From Faecalicatena faecalis (lineage in GTDB: Bacteria; Bacillota; Clostridia; Lachnospirales; Lachnospiraceae): a stretch of DNA of 64,000 nt. Under the pieces are notes generated by a model that did no database searches, was not told where the DNA came from, and saw only the letters and a program-made list of their open reading frames with translations. The DNA is taken from positions 62,001 to 126,000 of the forward strand of contig NZ_JABACJ020000006.1 in assembly GCF_012524165.2 (NCBI RefSeq), in the 5' to 3' direction. The translations under genes were made by a program, and so were the position numbers. Shown here in pieces: positions 27,323 through 35,541 of the stretch; positions within the stretch are counted from its first letter, which is position 1, and the number at the start of each line of letters is the position of its first letter.

Positions 27323-28075
27323 CTACATTCCCAAAGCGATTCTTATGAGTCCCAGAATCAGCAGGTGTGCCGGATAAAAGATATAGAAGAACCATTTGGA
27401 AAACGTCCTTCCGGTCTTCATTCTTTTTCCGTTATAAAAATACAGAATACAAATTCCTGCCAATCCCATTCCGATCATGCTCATCAAAGCATATTCGATA
27501 TTCTCGGTCCATAAGGAGCTCAGGCCTCCAAGAAGGTTAAAAGCTCCAAATATAAGGGTTGAAAACAGGAAAGCAGCTTTTGTCTTCTTCCCCGAATCCC
27601 CTGCCCAGAGGAATAATAGTGTGATGGTCGGTGCCAGTAATGCCCAGTCGCATATGATGCTGACTAAAATAATCACAATGTTCAAGAAGATGCGCAGGCC
27701 TTTACTTTTCATGTTTTCTTTCATCCAGACAAGGGCAAAACACAGGCAAAGAGTAAAGAGTATATTGAAACCACAGAAACGGATGATTTTTCCCTGTGTA
27801 AAGGCAAGGCAGTATGGAATCTCGGATATGAAAGCAAATAGAAGCAGCCTTGTGATATATACTTTCTTAGAGTGGGTATAATGGTAGCCCTCTATCAAAA
27901 AGTAGATCATGGTAATGGCAGTGAAATACCCGATGGTAGCAAAAATTTTGAATAACCAGGTGTCAGCAGGTATAAATACGGTGGCTATATGGTTCAGCAG
28001 CATCGTGAACATTGCGATATACTTGATGACATCACGGTTCAAAATGCGATATCGCCCCCCTTCAAATGTCTCCAT
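27323..28075 (-). CDS. TraX-family membrane protein (acyltransferase-like)
   Basis: A 250-residue protein with about eight membrane segments and the TraX pattern: DVIKYIAMFTMLLNHIATVF at residues 14-33, then IEGYHYTHSKKVYITRLLLFAF. F-plasmid TraX acetylates pilin; chromosomal versions in Firmicutes have no known substrate and may modify surface polymers. Three bases separate it from the upstream gene on the same strand, so they form an operon. Confidence 0.85.
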   Translation of the reverse strand: METFEGGRYRILNRDVIKYIAMFTMLLNHIATVFIPADTWLFKIFATIGYFTAITMIYFLIEGYHYTHSKKVYITRLLLFAFISEIPYCLAFTQGKIIRFCGFNILFTLCLCFALVWMKENMKSKGLRIFLNIVIILVSIICDWALLAPTITLLFLWAGDSGKKTKAAFLFSTLIFGAFNLLGGLSSLWTENIEYALMSMIGMGLAGICILYFYNGKRMKTGRTFSKWFFYIFYPAHLLILGLIRIALGM

Positions 28076-28077
28076 AA

Positions 28078-28704
28078 TTATAATAGCCTCCCGTCAAATA
28101 ATGGTTCCTGTGTGTCTTTGGCAGCGGAATGGAAGATATTGATCCAGTGTTCATCCCCGCTGCGCTCCCTGAATGCAGGGAAAAGGAATCCATATTCCGG
28201 TGAATCCACCTCATAATCCCCGTAAGTCTTGCCAATGGTACAGATCAAGAACTGGTAGACCTCCTCGGACTCCCACATCTGCTCCTTGTCGCTGGCTTTG
28301 AGAGGTACATCATAACTTCCGAAGAAGAGGTAAATTGCATAGGGCTTATCAGACGGATAGTGCTCACTGACATATTCATAAAATACATCAAGAAGTGCAT
28401 CGTTTTTTAGCTCACATGCTTTCAAGCCCATCAAAAGCTGCCACAGTTCTCCGGGCTTTTTCGCATCTTGTGTAAATTGATATTCCTTTAAATTAACGTT
28501 TGTCTCAGAAAACGGAATTGCTTTTGCGAGTGCCAGATTGGCCGTCTGCTCTGAGGGTGGCAGTTTTAGAAAGTGGGTGTTAAAAGTCCCGTCCACATAT
28601 CCCTCCTCATCTATGTATGCACCTGCGATCCTGCTGAAACAGTTTCTCTTAAAGGTCATACGTCTGGTCAGCTCCAGCATATCTTCGCGGTTGATCTTTC
28701 CCAT
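28078..28704 (-). CDS. DUF4317-like protein of unknown function
   Basis: A 208-residue soluble protein. The opening (MGKINREDMLELTRRMTFKR, then CFSRIAGAYIDEEG) and the segment LFFGSYDVPLKASDKEQMWE resemble the DUF4317 family of clostridia, whose function is unknown. It is rich in aromatic and acidic residues and has no signal peptide. It is cotranscribed with the TraX gene. Confidence 0.6.
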   Translation of the reverse strand: MGKINREDMLELTRRMTFKRNCFSRIAGAYIDEEGYVDGTFNTHFLKLPPSEQTANLALAKAIPFSETNVNLKEYQFTQDAKKPGELWQLLMGLKACELKNDALLDVFYEYVSEHYPSDKPYAIYLFFGSYDVPLKASDKEQMWESEEVYQFLICTIGKTYGDYEVDSPEYGFLFPAFRERSGDEHWINIFHSAAKDTQEPLFDGRLL

Positions 28705-28815
28705 CTCGTCATCTCATCCTTCCTGACTCTTATTTGCCAATGTACTGACACACCCGTCTTCAGTCTGATTTATGAGTATGTCAGTACATTACTCTCTATT
28801 GTAAGGGGTCAGGAC

Positions 28816-29988
28816 TTAAGATTCAAGCATGATTTCTTTCACCGAGATTTTCTTTATTTTTTCAGAATAACAGTACATAATGACCTCATAGATGATCACA
28901 AAAAGGACTAGGCACAGGATCATGACTGGAAAGTCAAATTCATATTCCGGCACTCCTTCGATATCGCGAAATACAACATCTACCATCAAACGGATCAGTC
29001 CGTACTGATATACGGTTCCGACTGCAAATCCGATATAGGCCATAAGGCGGTATCCACCGAGTAGAGACTGGCAGCAGTCTTTCTGTGAGTAACCGAAAGT
29101 GCGCATCATGGCAATTGTTTTTGTATTTCCATTGATGACAGTTGTAATTGCAAGGAAAAGTGTCGTGCATGCGAGAACAAGACCAATCACCAATACCATA
29201 ACGCTCATCATAGTACTGGTCAGATCCTTCATGCCAAAAGACATCTGTGTCATAGCTGAGAAACAGAAGGAGGCAAAAAGAATAAAGAATGCAAGAGTCT
29301 TCTTACTCCGAAGAGTATTCTTTTTCAGTTCTGTTAAAAAGGAAAACTCTTTGTGGTCTTTTTCTTTGCGTTTCTTCACCCTGGAACTGGGCTGTATCTG
29401 ATCTTTTAAAAGTGTTACTACAGGTTTTCTAAGCTTCAGGCAGGCATAGCAGACTGCAAGTACAGCAAATATCAGAGTTGGCAGAAGGACCAGACACAGC
29501 AGCAGTTCCGGATGAAAATGGATCGCGATTTCCGGCAGAATCTTATCCTTGTTCTGAATCTCATAAAAAAGCGGCATAATCAGAAAAGCTCCGCAGAATC
29601 CGATGATCGTTCCGAAGAAAATACTGGCGCCAAAAACCCAGAAGTTCCTGGCAGTCTTAAAGTTGGAATATCCCAGGGCCTTTAGTATCCCGAGCTCCTT
29701 TTTGTGAGTATCAATATAATGTCTGATATAGAAAAGCAGCATAATGACTGATGTGAGCAGCAGACAGCCTCCGCTGACCAGGCTGATTACTTTTCCTGTG
29801 GAGACCTGAGCGTCATATAATACCATCACCTGTTCTGAGGTGATATCGCCTCTAACAGTTGCAAGATCCAGATTAAAATTCAAAAACATCGTACAAACGA
29901 GCACTGCGCAGCAGGACATGATGGAGATTCCGATCAGCTTCGCGGCATCCTTGATTCCGACTACCATACCATCACCATCCAATCTCAT
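28816..29988 (-). CDS. FtsX-family ABC transporter permease
   Basis: A 390-residue permease with two FtsX-like halves of three to four helices each; conserved motifs are ELGILKALGYSNFK (about residues 96-109) and TIAMMRTFGYSQKD. Its 5' end overlaps the ATPase gene by 17 bases. The ATG at 29967 (MVVGIKDAAKLIG) is an alternative start. It lacks the large extracellular domain of BceB or MacB, so it is the short exporter/signalling type. It should work with the ATPase at 29972 and is controlled by the adjacent TetR gene. Confidence 0.82.
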   Translation of the reverse strand: MRLDGDGMVVGIKDAAKLIGISIMSCCAVLVCTMFLNFNLDLATVRGDITSEQVMVLYDAQVSTGKVISLVSGGCLLLTSVIMLLFYIRHYIDTHKKELGILKALGYSNFKTARNFWVFGASIFFGTIIGFCGAFLIMPLFYEIQNKDKILPEIAIHFHPELLLCLVLLPTLIFAVLAVCYACLKLRKPVVTLLKDQIQPSSRVKKRKEKDHKEFSFLTELKKNTLRSKKTLAFFILFASFCFSAMTQMSFGMKDLTSTMMSVMVLVIGLVLACTTLFLAITTVINGNTKTIAMMRTFGYSQKDCCQSLLGGYRLMAYIGFAVGTVYQYGLIRLMVDVVFRDIEGVPEYEFDFPVMILCLVLFVIIYEVIMYCYSEKIKKISVKEIMLES

Positions 29989-30664
29989 AAGCAGTCTTTA
30001 CTGTGGCATTTGTATAAATCTCAGAAACGTTCCCACTATTCATCTTGATTACGGTAGTTGCCATCTCTGCAATATTCTGGTTGTGCGTTACCATAACAAT
30101 GGTAAATCCAAATTCCTTCTGTAGCCGACAGATGTAGTCTAAGACCTGGCGGCCTGTCTGTTCATCCAGAGCACCTGTCGGTTCGTCGAGGAACAGGACC
30201 TTCGGCTTCTTGGCAAGAGCCCTTGCCACTGCGACTCTCTGCTGCTCACCCCCACTTAACTCGCTCGGGTACTTATGCAGCTTCTCACCAAGACCGACGG
30301 CTTTGATAATCGTTCGGTAGTCCTTATTCTTAGCCAGGTCAGCCCCCATCTTTACATTCTTGTCTACGTTCATATTTGGTAGCAGATAGTACTGTTGGAA
30401 AATGAAACCTACGTTGTCTTTCCGAAATTCAGTCAGTTCACTGTCGGAGAGCGCACAAAGGTCTGTGTTATCATAAAGGACCTGCCCTTTATCCGGGGAT
30501 TCCAGACCTGAAATGGTGTTTAAAAACGTAGATTTTCCAGAACCGGATGCGCCCAGAATGACAGCAAAATCACCGTCCTTAATTTTCAGGCTGATTCCTT
30601 TTAAGACCTGGAAACGGTTTTCATTCGTTCCATAAGATTTTTCAATATTTCTGGCTTCAATCAT
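29972..30664 (-). CDS. ABC transporter ATP-binding protein (MacB/LolD class)
   Basis: A 230-residue ATPase with Walker A GASGSGKST (about residues 37-45), Q-loop FIFQQYYLLP, signature LSGGEQQRVAVARAL and Walker B VLFLDEPTGALD, all typical of the LolD/MacB/BceA class. It overlaps both neighbours: the TetR gene by 8 bases and the permease by 17. The three genes are one regulated efflux module. Confidence 0.93.
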   Translation of the reverse strand: MIEARNIEKSYGTNENRFQVLKGISLKIKDGDFAVILGASGSGKSTFLNTISGLESPDKGQVLYDNTDLCALSDSELTEFRKDNVGFIFQQYYLLPNMNVDKNVKMGADLAKNKDYRTIIKAVGLGEKLHKYPSELSGGEQQRVAVARALAKKPKVLFLDEPTGALDEQTGRQVLDYICRLQKEFGFTIVMVTHNQNIAEMATTVIKMNSGNVSEIYTNATVKTAYEIGW

Positions 30665-31259
30665 GGGATTTGCCTGCCTTTCCCTGCATTTCTGCGGATT
30701 TCATTTCTTTTAAGAGGCTTGTAAATACCTCTGTTATCATGCGACTGATCTCTTCCCCGGTAAATCTGCACATCCTGGTGGCGCACAGGGCAGCAATGCC
30801 ATGAGTATAGATCCACAGGTGCTGGTACATTTTTTTAGAAGATTCGTCGTCGAGTTGATAGGTGTCCTTGATAGAATTGAGAATCTGATCAAAGTTATCA
30901 TCGATTAGCATCAGGACCCCGGGAAGATCCGGGATTTCTGCCTGTTCCTTCATAAAAAGCAGTTGGAACAAGGTCGGCTCGTTGATGGAAAACAGGATAT
31001 ACTGCATTCCTACTCCCTTAAAAGCAGGCGTCTCTGCTAGACCTTTTTGGATGTAATCGGCGTAAAGCTGCTTGGCAGAGTCAATTACCGCCTGCTGTAC
31101 CTCATCCATATTTTGAAAGACTGTGAAAATCGGTCTTGCCGAACTTCCTAGTTCTGAACCTAAGGCGCGGGCGGTTAAGTTAGAAATACCATCCTCCCGG
31201 ACGATATTTAACGCAGCTTCTACGATCTCCTCTTTTGTGAATTTTGCTTTTGGTGGCAT
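30657..31259 (-). CDS. TetR-family repressor of the ABC module
   Basis: A 200-residue regulator with an N-terminal TetR helix-turn-helix (EEIVEAALNIVREDGISNLTARALGSELG) whose recognition part reads SSARPIFTVFQNMDE, and a C-terminal ligand/dimer domain of the WHG-like type. It is first in the operon, and a palindromic site overlaps its own promoter, so it likely represses itself and the transporter until a ligand binds. Confidence 0.88.
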   Translation of the reverse strand: MPPKAKFTKEEIVEAALNIVREDGISNLTARALGSELGSSARPIFTVFQNMDEVQQAVIDSAKQLYADYIQKGLAETPAFKGVGMQYILFSINEPTLFQLLFMKEQAEIPDLPGVLMLIDDNFDQILNSIKDTYQLDDESSKKMYQHLWIYTHGIAALCATRMCRFTGEEISRMITEVFTSLLKEMKSAEMQGKAGKSHD

Positions 31260-31281
31260 GTGGAACCTCCTGTCATGATTT

Positions 31282-31338
31282 AAAACAATTGTTTTGTAAC
31301 GTATGTTTTAAATATAGCACATAGAGTATATAAGTCAA
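31282..31338 (-). promoter_or_regulatory. TetR-gene promoter with operator palindrome
   Basis: On the minus strand TTGACT (31338-31333) and TATATT (31316-31311) are 16 bases apart. Just downstream lies the perfect palindrome AAAACAATTGTTTT (31282-31295), with a second partial copy between it and the -10. This fits autorepression. Confidence 0.7.
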
Positions 31339-31374
31339 GAGGAAATTGTGATTATATAGTGAAGTTGTAGTACA

Positions 31375-31403
31375 TTGTGGGGGATCAGAAGGGGTGATAT
31401 ACT
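31375..31403 (+). promoter_or_regulatory. Toxin mRNA promoter, cassette 1
   Basis: TTGTGG and TATACT are 17 bases apart, with an extended -10 (TGATATACT). The transcript would start near 31410, giving a leader of about 70 bases before the toxin ATG. Confidence 0.7.
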
Positions 31404-31481
31404 AATAGAATAATCGAATAGAAGAGGTAAGGATGCGATTTTCTAATGCCCTCTAGTCTCTACGAAAGAGGGGTGAGGCCC

Positions 31482-31565
31482 ATGAATACACTGGAAGTAT
31501 TAACATTACTGCTCGTTGTTTTCGCGGCACTGACCTACATAGACCAGCATAACAAAAAGAAATAG
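31482..31565 (+). CDS. Hol-Tox-like 27-residue hydrophobic toxin peptide, copy 1
   Basis: ATG at 31482 follows a strong site GAGGGGTGAGG. The peptide is MNTLEVLTLLLVVFAALTYI plus DQHNKKK: short polar start, one membrane helix, Lys-rich end. This is the layout of the Putative Holin-like Toxin family, membrane-damaging type I toxins of Firmicutes related in style to TxpA/BsrG. An antisense RNA is encoded over its 3' end. The identical peptide is encoded again at 31845. Confidence 0.85.
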   Translation: MNTLEVLTLLLVVFAALTYIDQHNKKK

Positions 31566-31653
31566 CATCCCGCCCTGAGAAAGTTGGATGCTAAATCTAG
31601 TATATTCACTTAATAACTGAGGGCATCAGATCTTGCATCTGAGAACCTTTTCT
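31554..31653 (-). ncRNA. Antisense antitoxin RNA, cassette 1 (about 100 nt)
   Basis: The minus-strand promoter is TTGATT (31688-31683), a 17-base spacer and a perfect TATAAT (31665-31660). A start near 31653 leads to the hairpin AGCATCC/GGATGCT (31592-31564), followed by ATTTCTTTTT. The RNA is complementary to the toxin stop codon and 3' UTR, as RatA is to txpA. Ends are estimated, not measured. Confidence 0.8.
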
Positions 31654-31670
31654 ATCTCGATTATACATGG

Positions 31671-31699
31671 GGGGATGAGAGAAATCAAGTCCCCTTTTT
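31671..31699 (+). terminator. Toxin mRNA terminator, cassette 1
   Basis: GGGGAT (31671-31676) pairs with GTCCCC (31689-31694), followed by TTTTT. It overlaps the -35 region of the antisense promoter. Confidence 0.7.
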
Positions 31700-31737
31700 G
31701 ATAGTAGAAACAGACTTATGAGTGAAGGTGTACTACA

Positions 31738-31766
31738 TTGATGCGTGTCAGAGTCGATGTTATACT
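31738..31766 (+). promoter_or_regulatory. Toxin mRNA promoter, cassette 2
   Basis: TTGATG and TATACT, 17 bases apart, with extended -10 (TGTTATACT). The spacer differs from copy 1, while both boxes and the TGn element are kept, which argues that the promoter is under selection. Confidence 0.72.
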
Positions 31767-31844
31767 AATAGAATAATCGAATAGAAGAGGTAAGGATGCG
31801 ATTTTCTAATGCCCTCTAGTTTCTGCGAAAGAGGGGTGAGGCCC

Positions 31845-31928
31845 ATGAATACACTGGAAGTATTAACATTACTGCTCGTTGTTTTCGCGGCACTGACCTA
31901 CATAGACCAGCATAATAAAAAGAAATAG
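31845..31928 (+). CDS. Hol-Tox-like 27-residue hydrophobic toxin peptide, copy 2
   Basis: Same ribosome binding site and exactly the same 27 amino acids as the peptide at 31482, with a silent AAC to AAT change. Conservation of the protein beside drift in the spacers supports that both copies are functional coding sequences. Over-expression should depolarise or damage the membrane; the antisense RNA on the opposite strand is the likely antidote. Confidence 0.85.
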   Translation: MNTLEVLTLLLVVFAALTYIDQHNKKK

Positions 31929-32013
31929 CATCCCACCGCCTAAAGTGAATGCTATCCTTCAAAAATATAAAATTTACTGAGGGCATCAGATTTTGTATCT
32001 GATTACCTTTTCT
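31917..32013 (-). ncRNA. Antisense antitoxin RNA, cassette 2
   Basis: Minus-strand TTGATT (32048-32043), 17-base spacer and TATAAT (32025-32020) repeat the promoter of cassette 1. The RNA ends at the hairpin TAGCAT/ATGCTA (31954-31926) followed by TTTCTTTTT. Because this region differs from copy 1, each antisense RNA may prefer its own toxin message. Confidence 0.77.
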
Positions 32014-32030
32014 ATCTCGATTATACATGT

Positions 32031-32059
32031 GGGGACAAGAGAAATCAAGTCCCCTTTTT
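32031..32059 (+). terminator. Toxin mRNA terminator, cassette 2
   Basis: A perfect 6-bp stem GGGGAC/GTCCCC (32031-32054) followed by TTTTT. Confidence 0.72.
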
Positions 32060-32100
32060 GATAGTAGAAATAGACTACCTGCTCGTATAGTCTGCCGGAA

Positions 32101-32823
32101 TTACTCTTCGCATTCAATCAGTCTGCTCAATATCTGCTCCCTGTTATTAATAAACATTTCCATAACCTGATAGCTGTCAGTCTCTTCATACTCACAGGGA
32201 TGCATCTGCCCCTCATCGAAACTCAGTATTTCTGCATCAGGTATTCCCAGTAAAATAGGAGAATGTGTCACGATGATAAACTGTGATTCCTGCCGGGCAC
32301 ACTCGTATATTTCCATGAGAAGTGTCAATTGTCTTTGTGGTGACAACGCCGCCTCAGGCTCGTCAAGGAAATATAATCCGTTAGGTTTTAACTGTCTCTG
32401 TGCAATCGCCAGGAAGCTCTCGCCATGTGATTTCTTATGCAGCTCTTGAGAAGGATGCGTCGGGTCGGCATAGTCCTCTTCCTTTGTTGCCACATTATAG
32501 AAGCTTTCCGCACGGAGAAAATATCCCCAGCCCGGCTTTCTGTAACCTCTGGAAATCCGAAGTGCGTCACATAATTCGGAATGAGAGTCATATGTTGAGA
32601 AGGAATAATTCTTCGTGCCGCCTTCTGGATTGAAGCCCGAAGCAATTGCAGCCGCTTCTAACATAGTAGATTTACCGCTTCCGTTTTCCCCTACGAAAAA
32701 GGTGATGGGTTTTCGAAATTCCAAACTGTCCAGACCTCGGATTGCATCGATATTACGCAGATAGCTGCGGGGAGAAATCCTGTCCCAGTCAATAAAAATT
32801 TTCTGAATAAATTGGTGATTCAT
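32101..32823 (-). CDS. AAA ATPase of the SMC/ABC-like stand-alone class
   Basis: A 240-residue ATPase with Walker A GENGSGKST (about residues 45-53), a Walker B with catalytic Glu in LYFLDEPEAALS, and the switch His of VTHSPILL. There is no membrane partner, so it is a soluble AAA_15/AAA_21-type ATPase; members include chromosomal defence and repair proteins, but none of those partners is encoded here. GGAGGG ten bases upstream of the ATG at 32823 supports that start over 32859. A weak hairpin (32072-32093) follows the gene. Confidence 0.8.
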   Translation of the reverse strand: MNHQFIQKIFIDWDRISPRSYLRNIDAIRGLDSLEFRKPITFFVGENGSGKSTMLEAAAIASGFNPEGGTKNYSFSTYDSHSELCDALRISRGYRKPGWGYFLRAESFYNVATKEEDYADPTHPSQELHKKSHGESFLAIAQRQLKPNGLYFLDEPEAALSPQRQLTLLMEIYECARQESQFIIVTHSPILLGIPDAEILSFDEGQMHPCEYEETDSYQVMEMFINNREQILSRLIECEE

Positions 32824-32859
32824 GTTGAATGATCCCTCCGTCAGGCTTTGACTATGCAT

Positions 32860-33336
32860 TCATATAGTTTGTTTTATCATAATGTATTCTTCTTCATTTT
32901 CGCTCACAATCTCAAACCCGGTTTTCTGGTAGAGTTTTACAGCATAATTATCCTTTTGCACGGACAGAGAGACCTGACGGTATCCATCCTCTTTCAATTG
33001 ATCAAGCATTTTCTGCATTAATGCTGTTCCGATACCTAGACCGCGGTATTCCTGAAAAAGGGAGATGGCGAGTGACGGAGTGTCATTATCAATATGCCCG
33101 TAGTCATTCATGATACGTACCCAGATCGCACCAACCACTTTTCCATCTACTTCCGCGACCATGGCCTTATCGTGTATTTGAGTTCCAAAGCCGGAAATAT
33201 AGACCTGGAGCTCGGGTGTATCGAGGATTGATCTGGGTGGAGGGGCCATACCTTCCGGTATATAGATCGCTTCATATAAAAAGTCTTCTAACAGAGGGGA
33301 TTCGTCCGTTTTCATTTCTCTGATTGTTATACTCAT
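32860..33336 (-). CDS. GNAT-family N-acetyltransferase
   Basis: A 158-residue GNAT protein. The acetyl-CoA pyrophosphate loop reads EYRGLGIGTALMQKML (about residues 94-109), with the usual following beta strand (VSLSVQKDNYAVKLYQKTGF). It should transfer an acetyl group to a small molecule or protein; the acceptor cannot be predicted. AGGGAG nine bases upstream supports the start. Confidence 0.87.
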   Translation of the reverse strand: MSITIREMKTDESPLLEDFLYEAIYIPEGMAPPPRSILDTPELQVYISGFGTQIHDKAMVAEVDGKVVGAIWVRIMNDYGHIDNDTPSLAISLFQEYRGLGIGTALMQKMLDQLKEDGYRQVSLSVQKDNYAVKLYQKTGFEIVSENEEEYIMIKQTI

Positions 33337-33401
33337 GGTTGATTTCTCCCTGATATAAATCTGTCAGTGGGTTTACATTGTCCCGGAAGAAGTTTCATAT
33401 T

Positions 33402-34277
33402 TCATTTAAGCCTTCTTCTTTGTAACAATACTATAGCAAGGATTGAGAAAATAAGATACCCCATGATTGCAATTACAGAGGCTTCGATACCAAAGTCCCC
33501 TCCCGTTATTGCAAAGGAATGGCTGTCCAATACATAGTTAAAAAGGAAGTATTTGTTTTCTTCCACACCGATATGCAGAATACCGCCGATCATCACGATG
33601 TTCCAGATGATATGCATCAGGGCGCTGTTCCAGATATTGCCGCTTTCATATGTAATAAGTGAAAACATGATACCGACCATACTTCCTGCCACTAAAAGCT
33701 GCAGGATGGATACAAAATTCAGATCCGCTCCGATGACATGGGACAGCGCAAATATTACGGATGGAACAATCACCGCGATATAGCGATTCCAGCGCTGCTC
33801 CAGTGCGGACATAATCACTCCCCTGAAAATTACTTCTTCCACAATTCCCGCAGCCAGTCCATAGAAAATGACGGCATTCGTAATTGTATAGCAGAGTTCT
33901 CCGGCGTCCATGACTGTATTCTTAAGATGCCCCGGCATCATAAAATAGATGAAAACTATGATACAGGGTAAGATCAAGGCAGTAATCCCCCAGATAGGTT
34001 TAACAGAAAACTTTGTAATCCTGCAGGAATCCATGGTTGATTTAAAACATTTCCTGCATATTAGTGAAACACATAAAAATGCAAGCACAATATAAAGAAT
34101 TCCGGAAATAGCACTTCCAACTGCTGACGGAACCCCAAGCCGGACAATTCCCTGGCTGACCAGTACAGCCGCCAGCTGTGAGATGATCAGGGAAATGTAT
34201 GCCAGTACAGCGCCCAGGATGGCCTGCTTTGTGGTTAATTTAGCTGGTACAGATGATGTGCGTTCTGAATGACTCAT
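33402..34277 (-). CDS. CPBP-family intramembrane metalloprotease (CAAX protease-like)
   Basis: A 291-residue protein with about eight membrane helices. The catalytic motifs are EEVIFRG (E147, E148, R152) and FALSHVIG, the EExxxR and FxxxH signature of CPBP/Abi intramembrane endopeptidases. Relatives cleave prenylated proteins or take part in bacteriocin immunity; no bacteriocin gene is seen here. AGGAGAGG precedes the ATG at 34277 and I prefer it to 34358. Confidence 0.85.
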   Translation of the reverse strand: MSHSERTSSVPAKLTTKQAILGAVLAYISLIISQLAAVLVSQGIVRLGVPSAVGSAISGILYIVLAFLCVSLICRKCFKSTMDSCRITKFSVKPIWGITALILPCIIVFIYFMMPGHLKNTVMDAGELCYTITNAVIFYGLAAGIVEEVIFRGVIMSALEQRWNRYIAVIVPSVIFALSHVIGADLNFVSILQLLVAGSMVGIMFSLITYESGNIWNSALMHIIWNIVMIGGILHIGVEENKYFLFNYVLDSHSFAITGGDFGIEASVIAIMGYLIFSILAIVLLQRRRLK

Positions 34278-34451
34278 TGTAAATAATTCCTCTCCTTCTT
34301 CGATAAGTTCAAAATTTTTGAAATTATTATATCGTTTTTCCATTGTCCTCGCAATCAAAAGTTATGGACATAAAAAGTTATGTAATCAGAAAGGGTGGTT
34401 ACAAAAGGTAACTGTAAAGGTGACTACAAAAGAAGACGGTTTAAATATTAT

Positions 34452-34901
34452 CTAGGAAGACTCACATATTTCCAAAATCATTTCTATATGTGGAATCCCG
34501 TCTTCCAGAAATTCATCACTGCATTGCGTGAAGCCGATTTTTTCATATAAAGATCTGGCATAGACCTGTGCAGCAAGTTTGATTTTCCCAATATTCATTT
34601 GTTGTTGTGCTTCTTTGATTGCGGCGAGTATGATCTGTGTTGCCAGGCCGAAGTGGCGTTTTTTTGAAAGGACTCTGCCGATTGCGGCTTCCTCATAGAC
34701 CTTTCCGGGGGCAATCAGGCGCAGGTATGCCTGAATTCCATTATCATCACGCAGATAAATATGAATGGCACACTTGTCTAAATCATCCAGATCCTGGTAA
34801 ACGCAGTTTTGTTCTACTACAAAAATATCTGCGCGGACTTTTAGGATTTCATAGAGCTCATCAAGAGTGAGTTCGTTAAACTTTTTTATGTTCAATTCCA
34901 T
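34452..34901 (-). CDS. ElaA-like GNAT acetyltransferase
   Basis: A 149-residue GNAT protein of the ElaA type: it opens LTLDELYEILKVRADIFVVEQ and has the motif YQDLDDLDKCAIHI, followed by IGRVLSKKRHFGLATQII at the acetyl-CoA loop. The substrate of ElaA proteins is not established. AGAGGT lies six bases before the start. Confidence 0.83.
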   Translation of the reverse strand: MELNIKKFNELTLDELYEILKVRADIFVVEQNCVYQDLDDLDKCAIHIYLRDDNGIQAYLRLIAPGKVYEEAAIGRVLSKKRHFGLATQIILAAIKEAQQQMNIGKIKLAAQVYARSLYEKIGFTQCSDEFLEDGIPHIEMILEICESS

Positions 34902-34977
34902 ACAGGTACCTCTGTTTTGTCAAAAGTATTTTCTTCATTTTCTGATTATAACAGATATGTTTGAACTACCGCGAGTC

Positions 34978-35448
34978 TTAAACAGAAGAATTCACATGTT
35001 TCACCATAACGTCATAACACAGAAAATCATTATGATCTGTTTTGATCGTATGGAATTTCATTTCTGTGTATCCTCTTTTTTGATAAATATTTTTTGCCGG
35101 CAATGAAGCATCAAGAACAATCTCTGGATATTTAATTGAAATAACTTTTTCAGCATAATCAAGCATTTCTGTGCCGAATCCATTCCCTTGGTATTCAGGC
35201 AGTACAAACAGGCGGCATATTTCATGATTCTTGATCGTAACAGTGCCTACGATATTTTCTCTGGCATCTGAGCAGAGGAATACGCAGCCTTCTTTGATAT
35301 CATCAGCAATGTTATGTTCATTATGGTGTTCAAGAAAAAACTCAACAGCCCCCTTCGGATAATAGTGAGGATAAACTTCTGATATTGTTTTTGTAGAAAT
35401 TATTTTTACTGTATTCAGGTCCGATAAAGATGCTCTTTTTAGGCTCAT
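34978..35448 (-). CDS. GNAT-family N-acetyltransferase
   Basis: A 156-residue GNAT protein with LFVLPEYQGNGFGTEMLDYA as the acetyl-CoA binding loop (about residues 90-110) and a C-terminal LPAKNIYQKRGYTEM block. It is the third acetyltransferase in a run of leftward single genes. The acceptor is unknown. Confidence 0.85.
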   Translation of the reverse strand: MSLKRASLSDLNTVKIISTKTISEVYPHYYPKGAVEFFLEHHNEHNIADDIKEGCVFLCSDARENIVGTVTIKNHEICRLFVLPEYQGNGFGTEMLDYAEKVISIKYPEIVLDASLPAKNIYQKRGYTEMKFHTIKTDHNDFLCYDVMVKHVNSSV

Positions 35449-35541
35449 TTATGTATCTCTCCTCAAAATGTATTCTAAAATTACTTTGTAATACATTAGT
35501 ATATCATGTTTTTTCGGGGGGATTATTGTGATACCAAATTT

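Larger units (their letters stand above)
31375..31709 (+). repeat. Type I toxin-antitoxin cassette, copy 1 of a tandem duplication
   Basis: This stretch recurs 363 bases downstream. The peptide gene, leader, antisense promoter and end hairpin are almost identical, while the promoter spacer and the antisense terminator region have diverged. The leader segment TCTAATGCCCTCTAGT (31442-31457) can pair with ACTGAGGGCATCAGA near 31616-31630, a long-range 5'-3' interaction as in other type I toxin messages. Confidence 0.85.
31738..32071 (+). repeat. Type I toxin-antitoxin cassette, copy 2
   Basis: Second copy of the cassette at 31375. The end hairpin has changed from GGGGAT to GGGGAC, improving the pairing with GTCCCC. 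The antisense terminator stem has been rewritten but still pairs (TAGCAT/ATGCTA). Confidence 0.85.

Noticed and set aside
31375..32071. 363-base direct repeat considered as a MITE or IS remnant
   Set aside because: No terminal inverted repeats or target duplications. Each copy is fully explained by a toxin-antitoxin cassette. Its period equals the inverton length only by chance.
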